From: Bacteroidetes bacterium UBA6183
Lineage (GTDB): Bacteria; Bacteroidota; Bacteroidia; UKL13-3
Length of the DNA stretch: 22,126 bases
Reading direction: 5' to 3'
Assembly: GCA_002422865.1 (NCBI GenBank)
Contig: DITN01000088.1
Span: forward strand, 1-22,126
The position numbers and the translations under genes are program-made. Below the pieces are notes generated by a model, which saw only the letters and a list, made by a program, of their open reading frames with translations, was not told the origin of the DNA and ran no database searches. Shown in pieces: positions 1 through 9,676 of this stretch (position 1 is its first letter; each line of letters opens with the position of its first letter).

Positions 1-2
1 CC

Positions 3-3000
3 ACTGCAGGTAGTTTTGCAATAGCACCTTCAATCAATACCGCTTTTGGATCTGCTAACTTTACATATGGTCCCGCAGCTAATAGTCTTCAAACCGGATC
101 GTTCAACGAAATGCCATCAGGCGCAATTAGTATGGGTACATTAACCGTAAACGATGCGCAAGGACTTACCGCGAATAGAACGGTGTCTTTAATCAGTGGT
201 TTAGCGCTTACCCAAGGAATTTTAAACATGGGTAATAATGCCCTTACATTAGGAACATCAGCGATTAATCCTGGAACGTTAACTAGAACATCAGGACTTG
301 TTCAGTTGGGACTAACCGGAAGTTTTACGCGTTGGTATGCAAACGCTGCAGCTCCAGCATTTAATTATGCACTTGGTTTCCCGTTAAGCAATGGAACAAG
401 TGAAAGATCAATGTTATTTAGCTTGAATGGAGGTGCTTTATCATCAGGAGGGAACTTAACAATTCGTCATGCGAATGTTACCGGATTTACGGATATTTCG
501 CCAACTTTTGTTGAAGGTACTACTACCATAAACAGAAGAACCAACACATACTGGAAATTATCATCAACGGTAACCCCGGATATTGGAGTAGGAAATACAC
601 TTTCAATTAGAGTGATTGGTTCGGGGGTAGGTGCATTGACAAATGTTGCGCAGTTGGCATTGGTAAAAGGTAATGCAGCATTAAACGGAACACACCAAGA
701 TGGCTCAGGAACAGTATCTGCGCCAGAGGTAAACAGAGATTTTAGTCAAGCCAATGTTTTAGGTGGGGCTATTTTTGACACATTATATATTGGAACCAAT
801 TCAACAGTTAACCCATTATCACCAACAATTATAGCTATTGCAACAGGCAACTGGAACAATACAGCAACATGGGAAAATGGTACAATACCAACCATAAGCA
901 ATAGTGCAACAATTGCTCCTGGTGTAAATGTAACAATTCCAGCATCATACACAGCATTATGCAATGGTTTGAATATTTCTGCCGGGGCTACTTTAACAGC
1001 CTCTGCCGGATCTATGAATAATGGAGGAAGCATTGTTGTTGATGGTACTATGATTGCTAGTGGTACCACCATGAACGTTGTATCTAGTGCAGGCAATGGT
1101 ATTACCATTAATACAGGAGGTGTTGTTACCATAAGTAACGGAACCGTAAATATTGGACCTTCTGGTGGTAGTAACCGTACTTTGTTAGTTGATAACGGTG
1201 CTGGTTTAACAGTATCAGGCGGTACATTGAATATAAACGGAAATTTAGCCATTAATAATGGAGCCACATTTAACCAATCAGGCGGAGATATAAACGTTGA
1301 TGGTAACTCAGGCACCGCGGCAACAAGTACTTCCCAAGGAACACACTTAGTAACCATAAATAGTACATCATTAAATTGTAGTGCAGGTAATTTAACTATT
1401 ATCGACCCTCCGCATAATACAATCGCTCCAGGAACAACAAACTCAATCAGAATTCAAGTTGCAGCAGGTTCTTTAACAGCATTTAGTGGCACTCATGCCG
1501 TTAGATTTGGCAATGGAACAAGCACAGAGACAGGTAATACCAATGGATTTGTAATTAATACTCGCAATACTGCCGGTATTATACCACTTCAAAATATAGT
1601 GGTTAACGCAGGTAGTGCAAGCGGAAGATGGGTTTCTACCTCTTATACATCAGGAACAGGAACTCATATAAAAGGTAATATAACCATCAACACAGGAGGC
1701 GAATTAAGGCATTCTAGCGCAGCTGTTTTTGCTGTTGGTGGAGACATCGTAAACAATGGAATATTAACTTGTGCAAGTCCAATAATTATGGGTGGAAATG
1801 GTTATATTATCAATAATGCACAAGCCATTGGTGGTTCGGGTACTTTTAGGAACTCATTAACCTCATCAACAGGAGCATTTACTAGCTTAACTGTAGACAA
1901 TGGAAACAGCCTAACCCTAAACACAACAAATATAACTTTTGGTGTTAGTGGTGTTTTGGCTTTAGGTGCTTTAAAAGTTATAACCAATACCAATACTATT
2001 TCATTAACATCAACTGGATCGTTAACGCGTACCTCAGGTTATGTGGTAGGTAATTTTGGCAAATTTGTTACTGCAGGTTCCAATGTGGCTCGCACTTTTG
2101 AAATTGGTACAGCTACTGATTACTTACCAGTAACTGTAACTTATCCGTCTGTAACAACATCTGGTACAATTGCTTTAGGAATAAATACCGGTGAGCACCC
2201 TCAAATAGCTACTTCATGTATTAACCCTTTAAAATCGGTTAATATGAATTGGAAGTTAACCAATACCGGAACAGTTACTACAGGTGGTAATTACACATTC
2301 AACTTTACAACAGGTCAGGTAGATGTTGGAACGTTACTTTCAGCAGCTAAATTATTTGTTTATGATGGTTCAACTTGGAAAGCTGGTCTTACTGGAACAG
2401 CATCTTCAACCTCATTTGCAGTTAATGGCCTTAATACATACGGTGATGTGGCAATAGGTGAGATAACCCCTGTTCCAACATCAGTTACCATATCTGCTTC
2501 TTCATCTACAATTTGTACCGGAACTAATGTAACGTTTACGGCATCAATCATAAATGGTGGCGATGCACCTACTTATCAATGGAAAGTTAATGGTATTAAC
2601 ACGGTTACTACACCAACATTCGCATCAAGCACTTTAGCAAATAATGATGTGGTAACTTGTGCTATTGTTTCTAATAGTCCTTGTGTTAGTTCTCCTAATG
2701 CAACATCAAACACCATTACTATGACGGTAAGCCCGCTTACAGTTGGCGGTACAGTTACTGGAGGAACAACAGTTTGTTCAGGAAGTAATTCAGGTTTGTT
2801 GACATTGGCTGGTCACACTGGTACTGTAACCAAATGGCAAAGTTCAAGTAATGCCGCCTTTACAGGTGCAACTGATATTGCAAACACAGCAACAACATAT
2901 ATTTCAGGGGCTTTAACAGCAAATACTTATTTCAGAGCTGTTGTTCAAAGTGGTACTTGCGCTCCTGCTAACTCTGCTTCAACCTTAGTAACCGTTGATG

Positions 3001-6000
3001 CAGCAAGTGTTGCCGGTACTATCAGCGGAACAAATACTGTTTGTGCAGGTTCGCCTGCAGGTAACTTAACCTTAAGTGGCAATGTTGGAAGTGTAGTAAG
3101 ATGGGAGAGCGCAATTTCTCCGTTTACTGTATTTACGCCAATCGCCAATACTACAACTACTCAAAGCGCAGGAAGTCCGACACAAACTATTCATTATCGT
3201 GCCGTAATTAAAAATGGTTCATGTGCTCAAGTTACAACTACCGCATTTATTATAACAGTAACACCTGCAAGTGTTGGTGGAACAGTATCAAGCAACCAAA
3301 CAATATGTGCCGGAGGTACCGTAACTGCATTAAACTTAACAGGTAATGTAGGTTCGGTAACCAAATGGCAAAGTGCCAACAATGCATCGTTTATAGGTGC
3401 AGTTGATATTGCGAATACAACTACTTCTTTAACCCCAACAGGTGTAACCAGCACTACTTATTATAGGGCTGTTGTAACTAATGGTGGTTGTACTCCAGCA
3501 AACTCATCATCAGCATTAATAACCGTAAATCCTGCTCCGGTTGGAGGTACAGTAAGCGGAACAGCAACGGTTTGTTCAGGCTCATCACCGGGTACACTAA
3601 CATTAAGTGGTCAATCAGGTACAATTAATAGTTGGCAAAGTAACAGCGGAAGTGGTTGGAATAATATTGTAAATACAACAACTACATTCAATCCTGGTAA
3701 TTTAACAGTAACAACAAGTTTCAGAGCAATTGTATCATCAGGTACTTGTACGCCTGATACTTCTGTAGCGCATACAGTAACAGTAACACCAGCAAGTGTT
3801 GGTGGAACAGTATCAAGCAACCAAACAATATGTGCCGGAGGTACCGTAGCTGCATTAAACTTAACAGGTAACTTAGGTTCGGTAACCAAATGGCAAAGTG
3901 CCAACAATGCATCGTTTATAGGTGCAGTTGATATTGCTAATACAACCACATCTTTAACCCCAACAGGTGTAACCAGCAATACTTATTACAGAGCTGTAGT
4001 TGCCAGTGGAGGATGTACCCCTGCAAATTCATCATCGGTGTTAATTACAGTAAATCCTGCTCCGGTTGGAGGCGCAGTAAGCGGAATTGCAACGGTTTGT
4101 TCAGGCTCATCACCCGGCACATTAACGTTAACCGGACATACAGGTACCATTACAAGTTGGCAGAGTAACAGTGGAACAGGATGGATAGACATTAGTAATA
4201 CTACAGCTTCATACAACCCAGGTAATTTAATAGTAACAACAAGTTTCAGAGCAATTGTATCATCAGGTACTTGTACGCCTGATACTTCTGTGGCGCACAT
4301 AGTAACGGTTAGTGCTGTAAGTGTTGGCGGTACTGTTACCTCCGATCAGAATATTTGCTCTGGAGGCGCAGTCTCTCAATTAAACCTAACAGGTAATGTA
4401 GGTTCTGTAACTAAATGGCAAAGTGCTAACAATGCAGCCTTTACCGGTGCAACAGATATTACCAATACAACAACAACATACACGCCAACAGGTGTAACCA
4501 GCACTACTTATTACAGAGCGGTTGTCACCAATGGTACTTGTGCGCCTGTTAACTCATCCGCAGCATTAATAACTGTAGTTCCTCCTTCGGTAGGTGGATC
4601 TGTAGGTAGTAACCAAACGATTTGTTCTGGTGGTGCAATAGCCCAATTAGCCTTAACAGGAAATACAGGTAATGTTGTGAAATGGCAAAGTGCAAGTGAT
4701 GCCTTATTCACAACTCCAACTGATATTGCAAACACATCTACTACATACACTCCAACGGGAGTAACATCAAATACTTATTATCGTGCAGTAGTTCAAAATG
4801 GAAGTTGCGCTCCGGCAAACTCATCATCAGCATTAATTACAGTTAATCCGGCAACAGTTGCGGGTGTTGTTTCAGGCACATCAGGTATATGCTCATCAGG
4901 TTCAGCATCTTTATCACTAACAGGTAATTTAGGTAACGTGGTAAAATGGCAAAGTGCAGTTGCTCCGTTTACTGTATATAATGACATCGCAAACACAACG
5001 ACCTCTCTAGTATCAGGAGCTCTTACTCAAACTACACGTTTCCGTGCAGTGGTTCAAAACGGTACTTGTACAGTTGAGAACAGTAATGAATTTGAAGTAA
5101 CCGTAACCAACAGTGGCATATGGTTAGGTACCATTAGTACAAGTTGGAATAATGCAGGCAATTGGTGCGGTGGTGTACCAACATCATCAACCAATGTTGT
5201 AATTCCTGCCGGAACGCCTAACAATCCTGTAATTGATGTGTTAATAGCATCTGCAAACAATGTTACGATAGATAATGGGGCTACATTATCATTTAATGGT
5301 TCTGGAAATAGCCTTGATTTGAAAGGTAATTTAGTAGTAATTGGAGGCTTTAATACTTCTAGCGGAATGGTAATATACAGTGGTACAGCTCCACAAAATG
5401 TGGCCGGTATTACTTATAATGCTTTGCGCATGAATGGAACCGGTGTTAAATCATTAGCCGGAAATGCATCTGTAATCAATAGCCTCGATTTAGTATCTGG
5501 TAACCTACAATTAGGAGCCTTTAACTTGGTTGTTGCAAGTACCGCCACGGCTGGAGGAAGTGCATCATCATACGTTGTTACAAACGGAAGTGGTTCATAT
5601 ACTAGGGTTGGACTAGGTGCTTCGGCAAGAATTTTTGCTGTAGGTACAACCACATCATACACACCATTAGTTATTGCTAACGCGGGTACCAGCGATGATA
5701 TTTCAGTTAAAATATTACAGGATGTATTCAACACATACAGCGGTGAAGTAGGCTCAGGTGCGCCAATTTCTGCTAATGTGGTTAATAAAACATTTATAGT
5801 TAACGAGGCCACAGCAGGTGGTTCATCATTAGATATTACTTTTAACTGGAACGGTAGTGACGAGTTGGGCATGAACAGGGTACAAACAATAGTTGGTAGG
5901 TACAATGGAGGTGTTTGGAGTAATATTTCGGGTGCTGCAGCTGCTGCTTCTGGATCAAATCCTTACAGCTTTGGTATCACGGGCTTAACTAGTTTAGGCA

Positions 6001-6602
6001 TTTTAGGTGTGGGTGATATAACCAGCCCGTTACCGGTTAAGTTGATAGCATTTAATGCAAAATTGGTAAAAGGTACTACTAAATTAACTTGGACAACTGC
6101 TTCTGAAATAAACAACAGCCACTTTGATATTGAGCGTTCACTTGATGGTCATCAATTTACCAGTGTGGGTTCTTTAAAAGCAAAAGGTAATAGCAGTAGT
6201 AGAGCTGATTATGCTTTTGTTGATGCAAGTTCTGCAGAGGCACTTAAAAATGCCAATGTATTGTATTATCGCTTAAAGCAATTAGACATTAGTGGTAAAG
6301 CTGATTACAGCAATGTATTGTCAGTAAGTCAGTTTGAAAATACCATGTTTGAGGTTATTGCAACTGTTCCTAATCCGTTTAATGATGTTACTGAAATCAG
6401 CTACAAAACAAGTAACATCAGTTCTGTTGATATTCAAATTACAGATGCTTTCGGTAAGTTAATCAAAACAGAAACTGTTATGCCGGTAATTGGAGCGAAC
6501 AACTACAAACTTGAACTTGACGACTTAAATGCTTCCGGTGTGTATTTTGTTAAAATAACACAAGACGGCAGATCAAGAGTGGTGAAAGCCATTAAGAAAT
6601 AA
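3..6602 (+). CDS. Giant T9SS-secreted Ig-repeat protein, 5'-truncated by window edge
   Basis: The reading frame is open from position 3, with no stop before position 111, so the true start lies upstream of the window; the visible part is about 2199 residues. In order it shows G8/parallel-beta-like Gly/Asn/Thr-rich sequence (a GNWNN...TW motif near 846-880), one Ig-like domain (about 2480-2730), nine tandem Ig-like repeats of about 88 residues (2733-5112), a second GNW-type beta segment (about 5110-5350), an FN3-like module typical of these proteins (about 6022-6330), and a C-terminal tail (about 6346-6599) with PNPF, a central DAFGKLI-type strand and GVYFVKI. The tail matches the T9SS type A sorting domain. 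Each Ig repeat carries a conserved Trp, a YYRAVV-like strand and two cysteines that probably pair. By family knowledge the protein should cross the outer membrane through T9SS and be surface-attached or released. An adhesin-like role is inference; no catalytic motif is visible. Confidence 0.9.
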   Translation, partial: TAGSFAIAPSINTAFGSANFTYGPAANSLQTGSFNEMPSGAISMGTLTVNDAQGLTANRTVSLISGLALTQGILNMGNNALTLGTSAINPGTLTRTSGLVQLGLTGSFTRWYANAAAPAFNYALGFPLSNGTSERSMLFSLNGGALSSGGNLTIRHANVTGFTDISPTFVEGTTTINRRTNTYWKLSSTVTPDIGVGNTLSIRVIGSGVGALTNVAQLALVKGNAALNGTHQDGSGTVSAPEVNRDFSQANVLGGAIFDTLYIGTNSTVNPLSPTIIAIATGNWNNTATWENGTIPTISNSATIAPGVNVTIPASYTALCNGLNISAGATLTASAGSMNNGGSIVVDGTMIASGTTMNVVSSAGNGITINTGGVVTISNGTVNIGPSGGSNRTLLVDNGAGLTVSGGTLNINGNLAINNGATFNQSGGDINVDGNSGTAATSTSQGTHLVTINSTSLNCSAGNLTIIDPPHNTIAPGTTNSIRIQVAAGSLTAFSGTHAVRFGNGTSTETGNTNGFVINTRNTAGIIPLQNIVVNAGSASGRWVSTSYTSGTGTHIKGNITINTGGELRHSSAAVFAVGGDIVNNGILTCASPIIMGGNGYIINNAQAIGGSGTFRNSLTSSTGAFTSLTVDNGNSLTLNTTNITFGVSGVLALGALKVITNTNTISLTSTGSLTRTSGYVVGNFGKFVTAGSNVARTFEIGTATDYLPVTVTYPSVTTSGTIALGINTGEHPQIATSCINPLKSVNMNWKLTNTGTVTTGGNYTFNFTTGQVDVGTLLSAAKLFVYDGSTWKAGLTGTASSTSFAVNGLNTYGDVAIGEITPVPTSVTISASSSTICTGTNVTFTASIINGGDAPTYQWKVNGINTVTTPTFASSTLANNDVVTCAIVSNSPCVSSPNATSNTITMTVSPLTVGGTVTGGTTVCSGSNSGLLTLAGHTGTVTKWQSSSNAAFTGATDIANTATTYISGALTANTYFRAVVQSGTCAPANSASTLVTVDAASVAGTISGTNTVCAGSPAGNLTLSGNVGSVVRWESAISPFTVFTPIANTTTTQSAGSPTQTIHYRAVIKNGSCAQVTTTAFIITVTPASVGGTVSSNQTICAGGTVTALNLTGNVGSVTKWQSANNASFIGAVDIANTTTSLTPTGVTSTTYYRAVVTNGGCTPANSSSALITVNPAPVGGTVSGTATVCSGSSPGTLTLSGQSGTINSWQSNSGSGWNNIVNTTTTFNPGNLTVTTSFRAIVSSGTCTPDTSVAHTVTVTPASVGGTVSSNQTICAGGTVAALNLTGNLGSVTKWQSANNASFIGAVDIANTTTSLTPTGVTSNTYYRAVVASGGCTPANSSSVLITVNPAPVGGAVSGIATVCSGSSPGTLTLTGHTGTITSWQSNSGTGWIDISNTTASYNPGNLIVTTSFRAIVSSGTCTPDTSVAHIVTVSAVSVGGTVTSDQNICSGGAVSQLNLTGNVGSVTKWQSANNAAFTGATDITNTTTTYTPTGVTSTTYYRAVVTNGTCAPVNSSAALITVVPPSVGGSVGSNQTICSGGAIAQLALTGNTGNVVKWQSASDALFTTPTDIANTSTTYTPTGVTSNTYYRAVVQNGSCAPANSSSALITVNPATVAGVVSGTSGICSSGSASLSLTGNLGNVVKWQSAVAPFTVYNDIANTTTSLVSGALTQTTRFRAVVQNGTCTVENSNEFEVTVTNSGIWLGTISTSWNNAGNWCGGVPTSSTNVVIPAGTPNNPVIDVLIASANNVTIDNGATLSFNGSGNSLDLKGNLVVIGGFNTSSGMVIYSGTAPQNVAGITYNALRMNGTGVKSLAGNASVINSLDLVSGNLQLGAFNLVVASTATAGGSASSYVVTNGSGSYTRVGLGASARIFAVGTTTSYTPLVIANAGTSDDISVKILQDVFNTYSGEVGSGAPISANVVNKTFIVNEATAGGSSLDITFNWNGSDELGMNRVQTIVGRYNGGVWSNISGAAAAASGSNPYSFGITGLTSLGILGVGDITSPLPVKLIAFNAKLVKGTTKLTWTTASEINNSHFDIERSLDGHQFTSVGSLKAKGNSSSRADYAFVDASSAEALKNANVLYYRLKQLDISGKADYSNVLSVSQFENTMFEVIATVPNPFNDVTEISYKTSNISSVDIQITDAFGKLIKTETVMPVIGANNYKLELDDLNASGVYFVKITQDGRSRVVKAIKK
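2733..5112 (+). repeat. Nine tandem Ig-like domain repeats (~264 bp each)
   Basis: Nine in-frame units of about 86-90 codons sit inside the giant secreted protein. Units 3 and 4 (about 3267-3791) form a pair that recurs as units 5 and 6 (about 3792-4316) at an exact 525-bp offset, with long stretches nearly identical in DNA. The array therefore grew at least once by duplication of a two-domain block. Units 1, 2, 7, 8 and 9 are more diverged. Confidence 0.9.
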
Positions 6603-6620
6603 ACGATACAAAATGATATA

Positions 6621-6650
6621 AAAAAGCAGGCCATGTGCCTGCTTTTTTTG
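6621..6650 (+). terminator. Intrinsic terminator after the giant secreted protein
   Basis: A GCAGGC/GCCTGC stem (6627-6632 with 6638-6643) encloses a 5-nt loop, preceded by six A and followed by a run of seven T. It lies 18 nt downstream of the TAA. The flanking A-tract could let it work in both directions. Confidence 0.88.
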
Positions 6651-6954
6651 TTTAAAACCATTTGGTTTATGTTGTTATGTTTACGTATTTAAACAGTACT
6701 TTGTTTTTTAATCTTTTATTGGTATATAATTAACTATAAAGCAGGTGCTTGTGTCTGGATTAAAAATCACCATAGTATCCATAAATTTAATACTTCACCT
6801 TATCCACAAAACAGGTAATTTATGTGGGTATTTTACAACCCAAATCAAGCAATTAAAGCGTATTTTGCCACGTATTTTAATCAACCTTTAAGGTACAGTC
6901 TGAAACAAACGTTTAGACATCAAAACAAAAGCATAAAATTTACAACATATAGGC
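6651..6954. other. Non-coding region upstream of gyrA
   Basis: No ORF or RNA gene is recognised in this AT-rich stretch, which must carry the gyrA promoter. I find no exact match to the Bacteroidota -7 element TAnnTTTG. The nearest is TATTTTGC at 6861-6868, and it has no good TTG partner at -33. The notable content is the inverted repeat with a DnaA-box match listed separately. Confidence 0.5.
6800..6830. promoter_or_regulatory. Possible DnaA box in an inverted repeat
   Basis: TTATCCACA at 6800-6808 equals the consensus DnaA box. It faces TGTGGGTA at 6823-6830 across 14 nt. The arms pair at seven of eight positions as DNA, and at all eight as RNA with one G-U pair. The element lies about 125-155 nt upstream of the gyrA start. 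It could bind DnaA, bind another regulator, fold as a leader hairpin, or be chance; the sequence alone does not decide. Confidence 0.35.
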
Positions 6955-8160
6955 ATGGCTGAAGACAGAATTATTACTATTAACATTGAAGATGAAATGA
7001 AAACGGCTTACATCGATTATTCGATGTCGGTTATTGTTTCTCGCGCGTTACCTGATGTACGTGACGGTTTAAAACCCGTTCATCGCAGGGTACTTTATGG
7101 TATGACAGAATTAGGTTTGGCATCTAACCGACCGTATAAAAAATCTGCGCGTATCGTAGGGGAGGTTTTAGGTAAATTTCACCCACATGGTGATAGTTCG
7201 GTTTATGATGCCATGGTACGTATGGCCCAAGAGTGGAGCATGCGTTACATGTTAGTTGATGGCCAAGGTAACTTTGGATCTGTAGATGGTGATATGCCTG
7301 CTGCAATGCGTTATACGGAAGCTCGTTTCCGTAAAATGGCTGAAGAACTTTTAGTTGATATTGACAAAAATACAGTTGATTTTAAACCCAACTTTGATGA
7401 TAGTTTACAAGAACCAACCGTTTTACCAGCTAAGGTTCCTAACTTATTAATAAATGGTGCCAGCGGTATTGCCGTGGGTATGGCAACCAATATGCCACCG
7501 CACAATCTTACCGAGGTTATAGATGGTGTGGTTGCATTTATTGACAATAAAGACATTGAGATTGCTGAGTTAATGAAGCATGTGAAAGCACCTGATTTTC
7601 CAACTGGTGGTACCATTTATGGTTATGCGGGCGTTAAAGAAGCTTTTGAAACAGGCAGAGGACGTATTATGATGCGTGCCAAAGCCATTTTTGAAACTAG
7701 TAAAACAGGCAAAGAACAAATTGTAGTAAATGAAATTCCTTACCAAGTTAATAAGGCATCTTTAATTGAACGTGCTGCTGAATTGGTAAACGAAAAAGTA
7801 ATTGAAGGCATTAGTGATATTCGTGATGAATCGGATAGAGAGGGTATGCGTATTGTGTTTGATTTAAAACGCGATGCTGTGCCTAATGTTATTCTAAATC
7901 AGCTGTACAAACACACCTCATTACAAACTTCGTTTAATGTAAATAATGTAGCACTTGTAAAAGGTAGACCTGAAATGCTTAATCTAAAAGATTTGATTAA
8001 GTATTATGTTGAACATCGCCATGAGGTTGTTGTACGCAGAACCAAGTACGAATTAGAGGAAGCCCAAAAACGTGCACATATTTTAGAGGGTTTATTAATT
8101 GCCATTGATAACCTTGATGCCGTAATCAAAATTATTCGCGAAGCAGTTAGTCCTGATTAA
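6955..8160 (+). CDS. gyrA: DNA gyrase subunit A, N-terminal part ending at an in-frame TAA
   Basis: This is the breakage-reunion half of GyrA, the type IIA topoisomerase subunit that cuts and rejoins DNA while GyrB supplies ATP-driven negative supercoiling. The start MAEDRIITIN and the following IDYSMSVIVSRALPDVRDGL are typical. Catalytic tyrosine is Tyr120 in MRYTEARF. The quinolone-determining positions are Ser81 and Asp85 (equivalent to E. coli Ser83 and Asp87), so they look wild-type. The tower domain follows, and the frame stops at codon 402 (8158-8160) in the context SPD-stop-ARTQLM. The same frame then continues without any shift for 470 more residues to 9573. Normal homologs run through here, often with Glu or another ordinary residue at the stop position, and one base change (GAA or CAA to TAA) explains it. 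Without readthrough the product lacks the C-gate's return strand and the DNA-wrapping domain. It could be a sequencing error, a true mutation, readthrough or a split gene. Confidence 0.95.
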   Translation: MAEDRIITINIEDEMKTAYIDYSMSVIVSRALPDVRDGLKPVHRRVLYGMTELGLASNRPYKKSARIVGEVLGKFHPHGDSSVYDAMVRMAQEWSMRYMLVDGQGNFGSVDGDMPAAMRYTEARFRKMAEELLVDIDKNTVDFKPNFDDSLQEPTVLPAKVPNLLINGASGIAVGMATNMPPHNLTEVIDGVVAFIDNKDIEIAELMKHVKAPDFPTGGTIYGYAGVKEAFETGRGRIMMRAKAIFETSKTGKEQIVVNEIPYQVNKASLIERAAELVNEKVIEGISDIRDESDREGMRIVFDLKRDAVPNVILNQLYKHTSLQTSFNVNNVALVKGRPEMLNLKDLIKYYVEHRHEVVVRRTKYELEEAQKRAHILEGLLIAIDNLDAVIKIIREAVSPD

Positions 8161-8175
8161 GCACGTACTCAATTA

Positions 8176-9573
8176 ATGGCCAACTTTAAGCTTTCTGAAA
8201 TCCAATCGAAAGCTATTTTGGATATGCGTTTACGTGCCTTAACCGGACTAGAACGTGATAAGTTAAAAGATGAATACGCGGAGTTGATGAAGTTGATTAC
8301 TTACTTACAATCAATTTTAGATGATGAAACATTACGTATGAAAATCATTAAAGATGAACTTCTTGAAATGAAGGAGAAATACGGAGATGAACGTAGAACA
8401 AACATCATTTACGCAGGCAATGAAATGAGTATGGAAGACTTAATTCCGAATGACGATGTGGTAATTACCATCTCACACTTGGGTTATGTAAAACGTACTT
8501 TATTAAGTGAATACCGTACACAAAACCGTGGTGGACGTGGTTCTCGTGGTGTGTCGAAACGTGATGAGGATTTTGTTGAACACGTATTAATGGCCACCAA
8601 CCACAACTACTTATTGTTCTTTACCAACCAAGGTAAGTGTTATTGGTTAAAAGTTTGGGAAATACCTGAAGGTGATAAAACATCAAAAGGTCGTGCTATA
8701 CAAAACTTAATTAACATTAGCAGCGAAGAAAAAGTAATGGCCTACTTAAACGTGAGAACGTTAAGCGATGAAGAATATATTAAAAACACCAATGTAGTAA
8801 TGTGTACCGAACAAGGTACCATCAAAAAAACCACATTGGAAGCATACTCTCGTCCACGTGCAAATGGCGTAAATGCTATTAATGTGCGTGAAGGTGATAT
8901 GTTGGTAGAGGCACGTTTAACCAATGGTACCTGCGAAATGATTATTGCAAGTCGTGAAGGTAAAGCCATTCGTTTTAACGAAAGCAGCGTGCGCCCAATG
9001 GGACGTACTGCAACTGGTGTACGTGCAATACGTTTGGCCGAAGGTGATACCGTAATTGGAATGATTGCCATTGAAGATCCTAAATTAACCAATGCGTTAG
9101 TTGTATCTGAAAATGGTTTGGGTAAACGAAGTGAAGTAGAAGATTACCGAATAACCAATCGCGGTGGTAAAGGTGTAATGGCCATGAATGTTACTGATAA
9201 AACAGGTAAGTTAGTTGCCATTAAAGAAGTAGACGATACCAACGATATTATGATTATGACCAAAAAAGGCATAACCATTCGTTTAAGTGTAAAAGATTTA
9301 CGTGTTTTGGGTCGTGTTACACAAGGTGTACGTTTAATTAATATTGATGACAAAGATGCTATAGCATCTGTAGCTAAAATTAATTACGTTGAAGAGCCGG
9401 AAGAATTAACAGAAGGTGAATTAGGTGAGGATGGAACACCAGTAACTCCAATTGATGTTATGCCAACCAATATCGACAACATTGTTGACCGTGCCATGCA
9501 AGATGCCGAAGACCAAGCCAACGAAGAAAAAGGTGAGGATACACCAACAGATAATGATGATACCAAAGAATAA
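8176..9573 (+). CDS. gyrA: DNA gyrase subunit A, C-terminal part (same frame as upstream half)
   Basis: This half begins with the C-gate and returning coiled-coil region (SEIQSKAILDMRLRALTGLE), followed by the six-bladed beta-pinwheel that wraps DNA. The GyrA box that permits negative supercoiling appears as QNRGGRG (residues 116-122 here; about 523-529 in full-length numbering), a slight variant of the usual QRRGGKG. Repeated blade motifs include GYVKRT, GTIKKT, GKAIRF, GLGKRS and GITIRL. The last ~55 residues are an acidic, low-complexity tail, as in other Bacteroidota GyrA. The ATG at 8176 is simply the first Met after the stop, at codon 408 of the full frame, and has no visible ribosome site, so independent initiation is unproven. 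Read through the TAA, the full protein would be 872 residues, a normal length. No separate promoter is seen. Confidence 0.95.
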   Translation: MANFKLSEIQSKAILDMRLRALTGLERDKLKDEYAELMKLITYLQSILDDETLRMKIIKDELLEMKEKYGDERRTNIIYAGNEMSMEDLIPNDDVVITISHLGYVKRTLLSEYRTQNRGGRGSRGVSKRDEDFVEHVLMATNHNYLLFFTNQGKCYWLKVWEIPEGDKTSKGRAIQNLINISSEEKVMAYLNVRTLSDEEYIKNTNVVMCTEQGTIKKTTLEAYSRPRANGVNAINVREGDMLVEARLTNGTCEMIIASREGKAIRFNESSVRPMGRTATGVRAIRLAEGDTVIGMIAIEDPKLTNALVVSENGLGKRSEVEDYRITNRGGKGVMAMNVTDKTGKLVAIKEVDDTNDIMIMTKKGITIRLSVKDLRVLGRVTQGVRLINIDDKDAIASVAKINYVEEPEELTEGELGEDGTPVTPIDVMPTNIDNIVDRAMQDAEDQANEEKGEDTPTDNDDTKE

Positions 9574-9593
9574 TTGGTAAACGTATCACGCAT

Positions 9594-9632
9594 AAAAAAC
9601 GCCCCAACTCAATAATGAGTTGGGGCGTTTTA
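9594..9632. terminator. Bidirectional terminator between gyrA and recN
   Basis: A long perfect stem pairs CGCCCCAACTCA (9600-9611) with TGAGTTGGGGCG (9616-9627) around an ATAA loop, with A-tract on the left and T-tract on the right. It sits between the convergent ends of gyrA and recN, so it can terminate both. Confidence 0.92.
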
Positions 9633-9676
9633 TTTATACTTCAAACTATATTTTATTGTTTAATAGAGATGTGTTA

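Noticed and set aside
746..5905. Many minus-strand ORFs inside the giant protein gene
   Set aside because: They recur with the Ig repeats, are Val/Pro/Ala/Leu-rich reverse frames of a Thr/Ser/Asn-rich protein, and show no recognisable domain or separate control; they are shadows.
6651..6954. Replication origin
   Set aside because: Only one perfect DnaA box plus a weak partner is seen; no box cluster and no dnaA or dnaN is nearby.
6603..6954. tRNA or other structured RNA gene upstream of gyrA
   Set aside because: No cloverleaf, T-loop or known riboswitch pattern was found; only the terminator and the short inverted repeat are present.
6955..9573. Genetic-code change with TAA read as sense
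   Set aside because: TAA is the natural stop of most genes here (giant protein, gyrA itself at 9571-9573, SIMPL, coaBC, rpoZ, bamD, miaA and others), so genome-wide reassignment is excluded; only a single-site event is possible.
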